The notes under the pieces: generated by a model
Told to the model about the DNA's origin: nothing
Seen by the model: only the letters and a program-made list of their open reading frames with translations
Database searches by the model: none
Translations under genes and position numbers: made by a program
Origin: Allolobophora icterica
Taxonomy: Eukaryota > Annelida > Clitellata > Crassiclitellata > Lumbricidae
Direction: 5' to 3'
DNA: 64,000 bases
Assembly (NCBI GenBank): GCA_963556255.1
Contig: OY744610.1
Span: 66,926,757 to 66,990,756 of the forward strand
Shown: in pieces, positions 11,101 to 20,739 of the stretch
Position numbering within the stretch: the stretch's first letter is position 1
Layout: each line of letters begins with the position of its first letter

Positions 11101-13035
11101 TTTATTTATTTGTACACATCGATCTACGCCAGCTACCATCACTACATATTGTGAACTATCCCTTAATAGGTCCACAACATGGGGTGTCAGAATAACCCGT
11201 TCATTTAGTTCAGGGACTGCAGCGAACATGACGCACAAAGATGGCGCAATGTTCGTCGTTCCTTCCATTGAATTAGCTAATTTCATTTGTAGGTATACTA
11301 CATCTGCCTTACATCCTTCTCCCTGAAAACCAATTATATTAATCCGTTTAATCACGGGTAAGTTTAGTGACTCAATTAATTTCTTATCAATACAAGAAAT
11401 TTCTGCTCCTGAATCAGATAATGCTGGCTGAGAAGGGAGATCTTCAATCTGTACATTGATATACGACCTCTCGTGTAATCCAGCAATACTATTCTCGTAT
11501 ACCCTTACAGCAGTTTCCAACCCTATTGGTTTAGAATTATCCAATAAATTCCCTTGCTTTACCTGTTCAGGTATCTCATGCAACACGTTGACCTTCTCAA
11601 CAAATAAGTCGATCACTTCTTCAGTTGGGTTCCCAAATATACAAGTACTCACCTTTTTAGAACTTGGTTTGGTCTGGCACTCCCTTGCCATATGACCCTT
11701 CTGATGACATAGGAAACAGAGACCCTTTACCTTGGCCTCCTCCTGAGACACCCTCGCACCTATCTTGGCTTCACCCCTTATTTCCGGTTTGGGAGACTTG
11801 GGTTGAGCTGTCTGGTTATTGACTTGAACATGTGGTTGACCTCTCGTCCAATTGTTATACTTCGGTGTCGGATGACTACGGCATACTAAGTCATTCCCAC
11901 CATCATGCGACGCTACATAAATGTCAGCCGCATTAGCTATGTCTTCACAGCTCAACCACTCCTCTTTTTCTTGGGCCAAGATATAATCTAAACAAGCCTT
12001 CGACAAGGACTCCTTAATCCGATCCGCAACCAATAAACTTACAAGTTTATCAAACTCATCAGTTATCTTTCTACTTTTCAAATAATACATAAGAGCCACA
12101 CGCAATTTGGATGAATAGATCGTAAATGATTCGTCCGATGCTTTGTGCAACGACCAAAATCGGGCTCTAAGATTTGAAGGGCTTATCTTAAACTCCCTTA
12201 GCAAAAACTCCTTCAGGAATTTGTAGTCATGGAGCTGTGCCTCAGTAAGGCGCATGGTTAATGCCTTAGCTCTTTCACTTAAAATGGCTAGCAATAATTT
12301 TGCTCTAACATCTTCATCCACCTCATACACATTAAACAAACCATCCAAGTGATCAAAGAAACCTGGAATTTCTATAGGGTCGGAAGGAAATTTCCAAAGA
12401 ATATTCTTAAGGGCATCACTATAACGCTTAGTACGACTTGCTAAAGAATCTCTAACATTTCGTTCTTCCTGCTTTTCCTTCCTCTCCCTTTCTTCTTTCT
12501 CTTTCCGTTCCTTCTTTTCTCTTTCTTCTTTCTCTTTCCGTTCCTTCTTTTCTTCCTCTCTCCTCTTTTCCTCCCTTTCTTCCTTCTCCTTCCGTTCCTC
12601 CCTTTCTCTTTCTTCCTTCTCCCTTTGTTCTTTCTTTTCTTCCTCTCTCCTCTTTTCCTCCCTTTCTTCCTTCTCCCTTTGTTCTTTCTTTTCTTCCTCT
12701 CTCCTCTTTTCCTCCCTCTCTTCCTTCTCCTTCCGTTCCTCCCTTTCTCTTTCTTCCTTCTCCTTCCGTTCCTCCCTTTGTTCTTCATATTTACGGATTT
12801 CGAACTCCAGACGGCGCTTCTGCAGCTCGTAATCCACTCCTGTTGGAGATATTGGACTACCCTTAAATTCCTCTTCCTCTTTTCCAATCTCCATGGCCCA
12901 TTCTTCCATTAATTGATTTCGATCCCATGACATAACATCATCTTCGTCCCTTCCTGCCTTCATAAGATACACCCTAAGGCGCTCAGACGACATTTTGCGA
13001 ATATTCGCTTGCATCTCTGTTGTCAACGCTTCCAT
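8179..13035 (-). CDS. gag-pol: Gag-Pol polyprotein, order Gag-PR-INT-RT-RNaseH
   Basis: The frame is 1618 codons on the minus strand. Residues about 80-200 are a highly charged Glu/Lys/Arg repeat, predicted coiled coil. The Gag body is followed by a CCHC zinc knuckle, CFLCHQKGHMAREC (about 440), and a protease motif SDSGAEIS (about 541). Integrase comes next: an HHCC finger (about 745-800), catalytic Asp in NMDCIGP, Asp in SSDCGTNF and Glu in AGLVERCNQ. RT follows with FVDDMAVVS (about 1352), then RNase H (LSVDASATAVG, about 1500; YSDHNPL, about 1572). Most Ty3/gypsy elements place integrase last; here it precedes RT, as known for the Gmr1 group. Gag and Pol share one frame, so any Gag:Pol ratio control must be other than frameshifting. 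No env-like frame follows. Confidence 0.97.
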   Translation of the reverse strand: MEALTTEMQANIRKMSSERLRVYLMKAGRDEDDVMSWDRNQLMEEWAMEIGKEEEEFKGSPISPTGVDYELQKRRLEFEIRKYEEQREERKEKEEREREERKEKEEREEKRREEEKKEQREKEEREEKRREEEKKEQREKEEREREERKEKEEREEKRREEEKKERKEKEEREKKERKEKEERERKEKQEERNVRDSLASRTKRYSDALKNILWKFPSDPIEIPGFFDHLDGLFNVYEVDEDVRAKLLLAILSERAKALTMRLTEAQLHDYKFLKEFLLREFKISPSNLRARFWSLHKASDESFTIYSSKLRVALMYYLKSRKITDEFDKLVSLLVADRIKESLSKACLDYILAQEKEEWLSCEDIANAADIYVASHDGGNDLVCRSHPTPKYNNWTRGQPHVQVNNQTAQPKSPKPEIRGEAKIGARVSQEEAKVKGLCFLCHQKGHMARECQTKPSSKKVSTCIFGNPTEEVIDLFVEKVNVLHEIPEQVKQGNLLDNSKPIGLETAVRVYENSIAGLHERSYINVQIEDLPSQPALSDSGAEISCIDKKLIESLNLPVIKRINIIGFQGEGCKADVVYLQMKLANSMEGTTNIAPSLCVMFAAVPELNERVILTPHVVDLLRDSSQYVVMVAGVDRCVQINKGAEEDNLEVNSNESLPSEVNEYSQEQLVDDSDNFLDVESTEFKSDEGVANNDTLLREQQNCHNLISCWQQARQNKNNFFIDNNLLYHKGEIMGHKVNQLCLPEDRIEVVLRVAHDAPCAGHMAFKATRARIKLNFWFPRMDERIREYCASCQICQLRTPVKVADRVPITPIPRADELCFNHLNMDCIGPMVMTGESNKSKPQYNYALVLVDKFSRWPMAYPLRSLNAKGVCEALLQVFTTFSIPRIISSDCGTNFTSRLTKEFLRRMGCSPRFNTPGHPEAAGLVERCNQSLKTMIFKLAQSDPRGWHQLLPFVLWSLREKPSGTTHISPFTMVYGTLPRGPLSVLKESWAGERKVPLNLGKSPEEYLQSLKENLEFAKVYADYYSDIETKRYADYYNLRSTDRKYEVGDKVAVLAPDFGSSKFYSRWQGPATVVKVKSPYSYIVEIEGKQRHLHANKIKRYNERLEQAMINSCSVIVDQDEEFGIVEVVDQEEREQISPSKRIDPLIIAHLSQEEQKQLFEVLDRHTAVFVDKPGYCPVLEHEIKITHDFTPKRLRAYKVPELLKPEVQRQIEEMLALDIIRPSKSEMASPVVCVLKGPKGQNGVRLAIDYRHVNKYSLGDCYPTPDLADILQKVGRAKFISVFDAKSGYWQIPVRKEHRWLTAFVCDAGLFEFTRMPFGLKSASNTFIRAMTQVLHPVRSFTEPFVDDMAVVSMNWNDHLEHLEKFMQTIEEAGLTLNLRKCNFAQNKIKFVGHIVGSGCIEPDPGKIATINDIHPPTTKKEVRKVMGFFSYFRNFIPALAEKARVITDLTRDNIPTKVPWEQKHQEALDKLKDDLSKATQLHTIDFTKEFGLSVDASATAVGCCLFQWTEEGQEKPIAFASLKLTDTQMHWSTIEREAFAVIWALKRFKSWIFLSKIIIYSDHNPLSYLTDASPKSAKLTRWALALQEFNVDFRYRPGRQNTVADFLSRL

Positions 13036-13537
13036 TTTTAGAAACAGTCAGTCAACAACAATCAACAAAAAAAAACAGACACCACGCGGCAAACCCGCCA
13101 CACAAAAGGAAAATTCCACAACCCAAAGTGCAACTATGCAGTATCCAAAGAAGTACACTCGCCAAGTACGCAAAAACTATACAAGCTCACGCAAGTCTGG
13201 CCTCGATCACAACCATGGATCAAATTTCAAAGAAATAATCAGCAGATATTGAAAGAGAAATAATGGCTGCCTCCCACTCGGCTGCAACTCCACTCTCTTT
13301 TCTCCTTCTCAGCCACGACAACACCTAGGATCTTACCCGTATGTTGACTGCTGTCTTCTGCTGTCTCAGCCGAACGACGCACTTCGTCCGTCCGACTGTC
13401 GTAAGCCGATTCACCCGTCTCCCACGGTAGAAAGGCGTCTCGATCCGCTCGCTGTCTGGAACAGACCGTCTCTTGATCCTCCGGGTTGACTCCTTCCTCC
13501 GCCGGCTCGCGTCTTCTTCACCGGATCCAACACCGAT

Positions 13538-13556
13538 GATCCCACTTCTGACACCA
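13538..13556 (-). other. Primer binding site, tRNA-Leu type
   Basis: The minus strand reads TGGTGTCAGAAGTGGGATC four bases inside the 5' LTR. The first 18 bases complement the 3' end of animal tRNA-Leu(CAA/CAG) as I know it (...CCCACTTCTGACACCA). Confidence 0.85.
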
Positions 13557-13560
13557 ATAA

Positions 13561-13992
13561 TGTCGCGGTCGACTCCTTCGATCGCAACGACGAACCAACG
13601 AAGGATCTATTAAAAGATCTTTATTTAAAATTAAAGTCGATTAAGTGTAGAGTAAGTCAACTCGTCTATCAAATATCACAATCGTAGACAGCACACAGGT
13701 TGGCTGGTCTCGATTGAACGTTATACGATCAATGTTTCAACGTTTACAAATCTTCGTCAAAAGGCCCTTAATGTACATCAGGTCTATCTTATATAGAGTT
13801 CTCCCGGATTCCAGAACGTTCTGTGACGTCACTGTACTTTTCCCTGGAAAGTCCTACTGAACACGTATATCCTTGTTGCATGCAACGAATTAATGTTGAC
13901 AGCTTGCTGCAGAATTTTCCGTGCGTTGTAAACAAGCTTGTTGACGCGTCGGTTTTCTTCCCTTGATGCATGCACCCGCGTAGACCACGACA
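13561..13992 (-). repeat. 5' LTR of the Gmr1-like element
   Basis: 432 bp, partner of 7553-7984. Transcription of the gag-pol frame should start inside it and run leftwards. Confidence 0.96.
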
Positions 13993-14265
13993 AATAATAA
14001 TAATAATCTTCGTTTATTTTTTTCAAACTGACAATTACGCAGTATGATTACAAATCAGTATGAACGGATGATCACAAGTTATTACAGGAGTCGAATTTTA
14101 ACTGTATACGGCAGCCTTGCAAGGCGCCCTTCACATCCAAAATCTCATTTTCACAACGCGCCATCTCACGAATGATAGGCTGAGTGGACCTTGAGAGGGT
14201 TGCGGGAAGCGATCGCGCTACCTACTGCACTTCACGCCAGTGATGTTGCCACTACTCTATGGAAA
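13993..14265 (-). mobile_element. tRNA-derived SINE, split by the Gmr1-like element
   Basis: This is the same SINE as 4751-4962. Its (AAT)n tail resumes on the far side of the LTR element at 7540-7552, which shows the insertion point. Confidence 0.7.
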
Positions 14266-14961
14266 CACTGGAAACTAATGCAAGTTCCTTAAACACCTCT
14301 TTTAAGCTTACTATTGCCCTATAAGTAGAAAGGAGACGCGTCCTTTAGTCGAAGGTTGAAGAATAAATATGTCAACAGGAAACTACTATTATTAAGTATT
14401 CATATCGGAAGAGAAACATTGCTTATAACAGCTGAGCACTTACTCAATACATAAAACTGACTACGGCTTGTCTATAGGCGCGTCAGCGGTTGATGGACCA
14501 TGCATGGATGGCATACAGTGATATTTTCGTGAATAAAATGTAGAATAAGAATACTAATTATTGATTTTCGTACAGTAGAAGTGGAATAAAAATTATTTTA
14601 AGAACAAGAATAGAATAGGAATTGAAATTAAAACCGTCAGGAGTGAATAAGAATAAGAAGTACAAAAATTTGTTAGAACGAAAATTAAGAAACTTTTAAG
14701 TTTTAGAAGTCGAATTTTAGTACTGCACTACAGAAATGTTTAAGGTGTTTCTTATTTGAATTTGGCGCACACCATCGTACGAGATGTTGAATCTCAGAGT
14801 CTCTTTTAGGAACAGTTATAGTGCAAGATTTCCAAACATCCGTTTTGCAGAGAGAAAAGGTTTAAAAGTTTCGTTCGTTTCTATAATTATGTTCCTTTCA
14901 CATTGAAATGAGTTTGTCAAGAATGTTCGCTGGTCGTGAAAGGGAATGTTTGGTGTGGAAA
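14266..14961. other. No gene; third copy of the 5.6-kb unit plus unique AT-rich DNA
   Basis: 14266-14440 repeats the unit seen at 5545-5710 and 7390-7540, including a minus-strand AAAAGAGGTGTTTAAGGAAC at 14294. From 14440 to 14961 I see no open frame or repeat of note. Confidence 0.5.
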
Positions 14962-15130
14962 CATAGGCGTAATTTGTGGGGGTACGAGGGGTACCCGTAC
15001 CCCCCCCAGTTTTTTAACAATGCCAATCAATATTTTATTATTGTGCCTTCCCAGAAATCCCAATCTCAGCCAAGCTTCGTGTATATAAGAAAATGGTACC
15101 CCCACTTTTTACACAAAAGTTACGCCTCTG
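14962..15130. mobile_element. hAT-type MITE, TSD TGTGGAAA
   Basis: 169 bp with inverted ends (CATAGGCGTAA... and the complement of CAGAGGCGTAACTTTTGTG). It is flanked by perfect 8-bp direct repeats TGTGGAAA at 14954-14961 and 15131-15138. The 8-bp duplication and end sequences fit hAT. Confidence 0.9.
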
Positions 15131-15479
15131 TGTGGAAATACTTTAGTTACAATCCAGATAATTGAAAAAATGGAAAATGCTGATGTCTAGTGGTAAATGA
15201 TAAAACTGGAAAGAAATGAAGGAGAAGGAGAAGTAAAATCGCTTCAACAGAAGTTGATTAGAAGTAGAAGTAAAATTAATCAGAGAAGTACAATATCATT
15301 AGTGGCAGGAGACCAGATGGCGCTCTACGGTGTGTTTATAAATGAGCAGTGATCGTAATGATGAACTCCAATTTTCTAAAGCACTACTCTAAAGCTAAGC
15401 ACAGGGCCCCAGCTTATTCACGAGCGTTGTGTCGTGTCAGAGAAGTTGTCTAGAGATGCCAAGTGAATTTTGTAGTCAA

Positions 15480-15611
15480 TATATATATATATATATCGTC
15501 ATATACATATATATATATATCGTCATATACATATATATATATATATATCGTCATATATATATATATATATCGTCATATATATATATATTTATATATATAT
15601 ATATGTATGAC
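15480..15611. repeat. (TA)n / CGTCATATACATATA tandem repeat
   Basis: TA runs are broken four times by CGTCATAT, giving a unit of about 30 bp. Confidence 0.93.
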
Positions 15612-15713
15612 GATTAGGCGCAACTGAAATATTCTTAGACTATTCTTAAACTATTCTTAAACATGTATTAAGGATGACTACAGCAGCCACATACTATTAT
15701 TATTAACTAACGA

Positions 15714-15830
15714 ACGAAAATCAAATATATATATAACGCCAAGAGTAATTACATTAAAGGTGTCTAAGAAGAACATAAAATTTGTTGCATTCTCCAGAGC
15801 TTAACGATGTCTTACTGCACCATTTGCGTT
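15714..15830 (+). promoter_or_regulatory. Promoter-like module with downstream block
   Basis: ACGAAAATC, TATATATATA (15726), AAAGGTGTCTAAGAAGAAC (15756), then CCAGAGCTTAACGATGTCTTAC (15792). The minus-strand copy at 34300-34412 matches it nearly base for base, so the whole 110-bp cassette is the conserved unit. Confidence 0.5.
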
Positions 15831-15884
15831 TGCTCTTGATTAAATTTTGTACTTTCGAAAAGAACGTATAATAGAGATTATTAG

Positions 15885-16083
15885 CAGGGCTGTAGTCGAG
15901 AGTATACGCGGGTATACAGCGTATACTCACCTGTATACTCACCTCACAAAATATTTAATTTATTTATATTAAAATACTGTAGTGTATACTCACAAAATAC
16001 TGTAGCGTATACTCACCTCTAATTTGTTTCGGAAAACTAACCGGTAGCGTGTACTCACCTCTAATTTTACCACTACAGCCCTG
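15885..16083. mobile_element. hAT-type MITE, TSD ATTATTAG
   Basis: 199 bp, ends CAGGGCTGTAGT and ACTACAGCCCTG, flanked by ATTATTAG at 15877-15884 and 16084-16091. The interior repeats GTATACTCACCT. The paralogous site near 39478 is empty. Confidence 0.92.
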
Positions 16084-16091
16084 ATTATTAG

Positions 16092-16961
16092 TAGTAGTTT
16101 AAGTTTAACGACACTGTGATAACAAAGATCATTGGCGTCGCCCTCCTCTTTTATGAAGGCTTGGGACTGGCAATGCGAAACTACAACTTTGATTCACGCA
16201 GTATTTAGTATTCAGAGTTTAATGATATTCCTGTGGCTGTCAGCGTCGTTGACGTCTACTCATCTTAGAGAAAATTCAGTTCCATACTAGGTCACCAGAA
16301 ACATGTAGGCTAATTAAATTGAAGGTGTCTAAAAAGAACCTGTGCTCCACGCAGTATTCAGTATTTAAGAGTTTAATAATATCTCTGCTCTGCCTTCTCT
16401 CTTGATCTGGCCATAAGGAAATCGGACTAGGATCCCTTTTGGAGTACTCTTCGAACACTCCCCTCTGATTTGATTTGGCCTTCTGGAGACTGGAGTCGGA
16501 CTTCTCGTGGATTACTCTCTGGAAACACCCTCTGATCTGACGTAGCGCTCGTGAATAGGCTGGTGCCCTGCGCTTGGCCTTCGAGTGGTGCTTTAGAAGT
16601 TTGGAGATTATGATTACCATTACGATTACGATGTGTTTGCCAGATCCGCGTGTGATTAAATTAATTAACAATAATGATCTTATATAGGCAATTGGTTCAA
16701 ATAAAAAGGTGTCTAACAAGAACCTGATATTTTCCTCTGCAGAGCAGTATTTAACGACTCCTTGAAGCTGACAAGGCTTTTGACGTCGACCTTGCGAGAC
16801 ACGCGCGTAGGCCCTAGCTGGCGATAGGCTCTACAATTTAAAGACATCGTATGGCATCAAAGGTCATTCACGTCGATAGGAAAATTTAACGATACCTCTG
16901 TAAAAAAGACGATGCCACTTTTATTTTTATATAACGTTTATTATTTTCCAAAAGATTGGAT
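16092..16961 (+). repeat. Paralogous block, copy 2 (left part)
   Basis: This aligns by eye with 39490-40147 and 40987-41240. It holds GATCATTGGCGTCGCCCTCCTC (16131), a GTTTAATGATATTCC...GTTGACGTC block (16220), an inverted AAGCGCAGGGCACCAG module (about 16480-16640) and a TATA/AAAGGTG module (16681-16718). The solo LTR ends this part at 16962; the block resumes at 33233. Confidence 0.75.
16681..16720 (+). promoter_or_regulatory. Promoter-like composite module
   Basis: TTATATAGG at 16680 and AAAAAGGTGTCTAACAAGAACC at 16703. The GTATTTAACGACTCCTTGAAGC block follows at 16749. Confidence 0.45.
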
Positions 16962-18574
16962 TGTGGCGTTCTGCGCCCGCCCGGACGCCTGCACTCTCGT
17001 TGCGCCGGGCGGGTTTCCGTTGGTGGTTGTGACTCCAGCCCACTGCCCGTCTGGAGCCCCACCAGAGTCACTCTGCCTTGTCTACTGTCAAAGTAAAATG
17101 GCTGGTCTCTATCTCTGCTCATAGTGAACGTTCCTATCAGGGGAGATTCAGGATTGGCCGCTTAAGAAAGGCAACACTATACCGTTCTATCTCGGGGTCT
17201 GACTCTGCTCTTTTCCGCGGTCGCCGGATGGGCAACGTCCTGCAGGATGGCCGTCCTTCAGAACAGGGTTCGTTCTCTTAATCAGCAGCAGTCTTCCCTC
17301 TCTGTGTGCCTTCTTAGTTACGGCTTCCTCTTACTCTCCAACTGACCTGAACTTTGACGTACCATTCTACATCTCGTGACTCGAACTATCGCCATTTATA
17401 AGGGACACCAAACGTTTTCTAAGTATCGGTAACAAGGAATACATGTGACAAGTCTTTACATTATATCGTCTTAGACACCGGTCTATTGGACAATTGCCAA
17501 TGGTAACTCTCTGCGTCATGTCGTCTAGGCACCTGTCCATACGCCTTCCCACCGTACGCATCTCTCGCTCCATATCCGTGCAGGGCATACCGGCCTCACA
17601 CGTATCTTGTCATGCACCACATTTACGGAGCAAGTTTCCTTACCCGTCTTCTGTGTTGGCAATTGTCGACCAACACAGTGATAAATTCTGCTTCGAAAGA
17701 AACCGATAAGGGCATCTATGGCACTCTGATAGTGAAGGTCCTCTCTTTAACCTTCGCTATCTACACACAGAACTTCGTTCCGACCTACGCACGAGGGGGC
17801 CCAGCCTCGCACTTCAGTCAGTTCTCAGAGCTGCGTGTTACGACAAGCAAATATGTCTCTACCAGGGAATCCGACTACCCGGACTTTCACGTATCGCACT
17901 CTTGGTCTGGGTTAATATTTCCCTTCATACATGGGATTATCGTACTCCTCACCTAGGGACTCTGACTAGCTGAACTTCGGCTAGCAAAACGCGAACTTGT
18001 CTCTTTCGGACCAGGGTATCCGACTACCCGACCCGAACTTTGAGGTTAATCTCTTCCTCTTGGTCTGATTTAATCTCTGTTTACCTGGAACTCGTGTACT
18101 CTTCACCTAGGGATCTGGCCCGCTGTATCTTCTCGTTGCGGCGTATCCCTACCCGATTTACATAACCTTTTATACGGTTGTGTTTTCCCGGGAGCTCACA
18201 GACTCGTAGGCTCCAATTCCGAGTACACAGACTCGATTCTGCTAACGGTACCAGTGGAGTAACTATCAGTACTGTTACCCCATTATTTCACACAGACCTG
18301 TGTTTTCACTTCCCACTGCGGGAAGTTTCCTGTCTTCCACGCACCTGTACGATCCACGGTCAGATTGTTCGGGCAGTTCCCCGAACTCAGAAGTTTGCAG
18401 TTAGTTCCGCGAGCCAAGATTTTGCGGGTAGACCGGAGTTAGGTAGGCCAAAGAAAGATATGCGGGAAAACCGCGGGAGTAACTATGACGGAGCAAAGTA
18501 ATCAAGGAAAGGAACGTCGATAGACCGCGAGTTAAGATTCAGCGTATAAATGTATTATTGTTTATTGTGAATTG
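16962..18574 (-). mobile_element. Solo LTR, 3' half, of the gag-in-LTR family
   Basis: On the minus strand this is the end of an LTR finishing ...CGCCACA. Its other half is 31503-33232. The outer borders carry a 4-bp duplication GGAT (16958-16961, 33233-33236), and the paralogous sites at 3549 and 41240 are empty. The interior at 17150-17960 aligns with 19960-20600 of the young element's LTR, including its Gag N-terminal coding part, with synonymous-looking changes. Without the nested element the LTR is about 3.34 kb. No internal region remains, so it is a solo LTR left by recombination. Confidence 0.85.
17170..17588 (-). pseudogene. gag: Gag N-terminal coding remnant inside the solo LTR
   Basis: A minus-strand frame from 17588 reads CLRRYNVKTCHMYSLL, matching CLRRHDVTTRQMYTLS at the start of the young element's Gag. 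Further on, KRTNPVLKDGHP (about 17280-17245) matches KRANPVLKDGHP, with third-position differences. A stop, and a 5-bp deletion at about 17243, break the frame. The pattern shows that this LTR also once encoded protein. Confidence 0.7.
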
Positions 18575-20739
18575 TGTGGCGGTCAAGGTCACAGTGCGTA
18601 TGTGGGAGGATTTATTTTATGCGAATAGCATCGTTTTCTTTAAGTTTATATGCGAAGGGAACAGCATCATTTCTCTTAATTTTACATGCGAAGGCCCAGC
18701 ATCGATCATTTAATTTTTATTTAATTTCAATAGGCAACTGGCCGGCAACGACCGTGGCAGGGAAGCCCGATCGACGGTCTGAAGCCAGCGCATAGCGAGC
18801 AGACGCGCTCATTAGGGATGCATAGAGCCTGCCTCACGGTGTGCTGCTTTATACGTGAAGAGTTGGTTCGACTCTTCATACATAGCAATACTGTTAAACA
18901 GCGTTGTTGGTTAGCGATTCAGTTACCGATTCAAATATACTGCACTCAGTGTGGTAGGCGAGTGATTTTTTGGTTACGACCGAGTCAGAGTTCGAGTTTC
19001 CGGTTAGTACAAATATATTTACGGACGAAAGGGGCGTCCGAATAATATAATCAGGCGATCCCGAGTACAGCTAAAGAAGTTCACTGTTGGGAGACGGGTC
19101 GACAGCGCCGATCCGGCGGGTTGGATCCCTCCGTTGATCGCGAAGCGGTTTAGATCCCGATCGTGGGAAATCTACGGCTGAGTAATACTCGGGGAAGGAT
19201 ACCGTTGATACACAGGAAAACCAATTCAGTGTGAGATCGAAAACCAGGGTGAATTTGGCGACGGGCAGGAAAGTCCCTCTTGGGTTTTGAAGAACTCCGC
19301 GATCGGAGCTTGTCCGGTAACCCATGAGAGTAAGGGTGACCTTCTTAAGGCAGCCATTTTCTGGAATTCTGAAATCCTTGAAACCAAGAGTAAATTTGGC
19401 GTCGGGCAAGGAAATCCCTCTTGGAGTTCGAAGAACTCCAAGATCCGACAGTGTTTGGTTTTACCCACTGAGAAGAGTTTTACGCGAATTCGGCGTACTC
19501 GACACAAGGGAAGTTTTACGCGCTTTCGGCGTCTTCGGCTGGGAGAGTTTTACGCGACTTCGGCACTCGGTGAAGTGACCGTCGGGATACCTGAAAAAAC
19601 CAATTTAGTACAAAAACGATAATAAGGGTAAATTTGGCGACAGGCAGGATCGGAGCTTGTCCGGTTACCTGTGGGAGTAAGCGTGACCCTCGTTAGGGAA
19701 CCAAAATTCGGAAATTCTTGGGAACAAAATTCAGGACATTCTGGTAACCTTACGGGGTCGGCGTTACATTTGGATTGTGACACTTGGATGGCTGACACGC
19801 CGGTGGAGCGTTGGAGGGGCTCCATCGCCCGGTAACTAAAAATAGTTACTGGGAAAGACCACTGTTACCGAAAGACCGCAGTACGGGAAAAGACCGCCCG
19901 ACAACTGATTACAGTGCGGTAAGGCCAGGAAAGCGATAGAATCAGGAAAATCTTGTATTCAAACCAGTCGTTATTCAGAGCAAATAACTTGGTGATCGAA
20001 ACACGTAGTTCCGAGAACTGACCGAAGTGCGAAGTAGGGCCCACCTCGTGCGCCGGTCGGAACACAGTTCTGCGTGCGGTTAGGGAGGTTTTAGACCTAG
20101 AACCTGTCCTATCAGAAGAGAGTGTCGTGAGACCAGTACACCGCGTTAATATTACACGGGTATATATTATCGCAAGATGTTCGCGTGTTTGAGACGGCAC
20201 GACGTGACGACTCGTCAGATGTACACCTTGTCCTCTCGGACAAGAGAACGTTCAGAGTTTTCCCCTATTGACGATAACTCGAGAGTCATGAGATGCAGAA
20301 TGGTACGTGAGGGTTCGGTTAAGGTGGAGAAAAAGAGGAAGTCTTTGACTAAGAGATCTCACAGGAAGCTGAGGACTCCTGCCGGCAAGAGAGCGAACCC
20401 TGTTCTAAAGGACGGCCATCCTGAGGACGAGGACGTTGCCCACCCGGCGACCGCGGCAGTGGCAGAGTCCGAAAGTGAGATGGAGCTTGACAGCGACACT
20501 GTTCGCAAACAAGCGATACCCTCGGGACCTCCTCTTGGAGAAATGGGCACTGAGAGCGGAGACAGGGAACCGCTCGTCTACAGCAGAAGTAGACAGGATA
20601 GTGACCCGGGCGACTCCAGAAGGTCAGTTGGCTGGAGCCGAACCCAGCCCGACGACGAAGCAGCGTCTCGGGTAAGACCGACACAAATTGGTACCATGTC
20701 TGATGAAGGGTTAGTTGATCTCGAGCGACGAACGTCACA
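18575..20739 (+). repeat. 5' LTR (2165 bp) containing the gag start
   Basis: It starts TGTGGCGG and ends CGTCACA. It holds imperfect repeats around AATTTGGCG(A/T)CGGGCA(A)GGAAA (19253, 19396, and 19632 truncated). The gag-pol frame opens at 20177, inside the LTR. Promoter and R boundaries are not evident to me. Confidence 0.94.

Larger units (their letters stand above)
7553..13992 (-). mobile_element. Complete Ty3-type LTR retrotransposon, Gmr1-like
   Basis: This 6440-bp element is bounded by two 432-bp LTRs and flanked by AATAA inside an (AAT)n run. That run is the tail of the SINE continuing at 13993, so the element landed in the SINE tail. I found two differences between the LTRs (near 7603 and 7647), so insertion was recent. 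It carries one unbroken gag-pol frame, a tRNA-Leu-type primer site and a polypurine tract. It should be able to make its own proteins; activity is inferred. Confidence 0.96.

Noticed and set aside
12441..12912. Lys/Arg-rich and Leu/Phe-rich proteins in other frames
   Set aside because: Shadow frames of the charged repeat in gag.
17612..18501. Plus-strand frames at 17612-17956 and 18178-18501
   Set aside because: They lie antisense to solo-LTR sequence and have no recognisable content.
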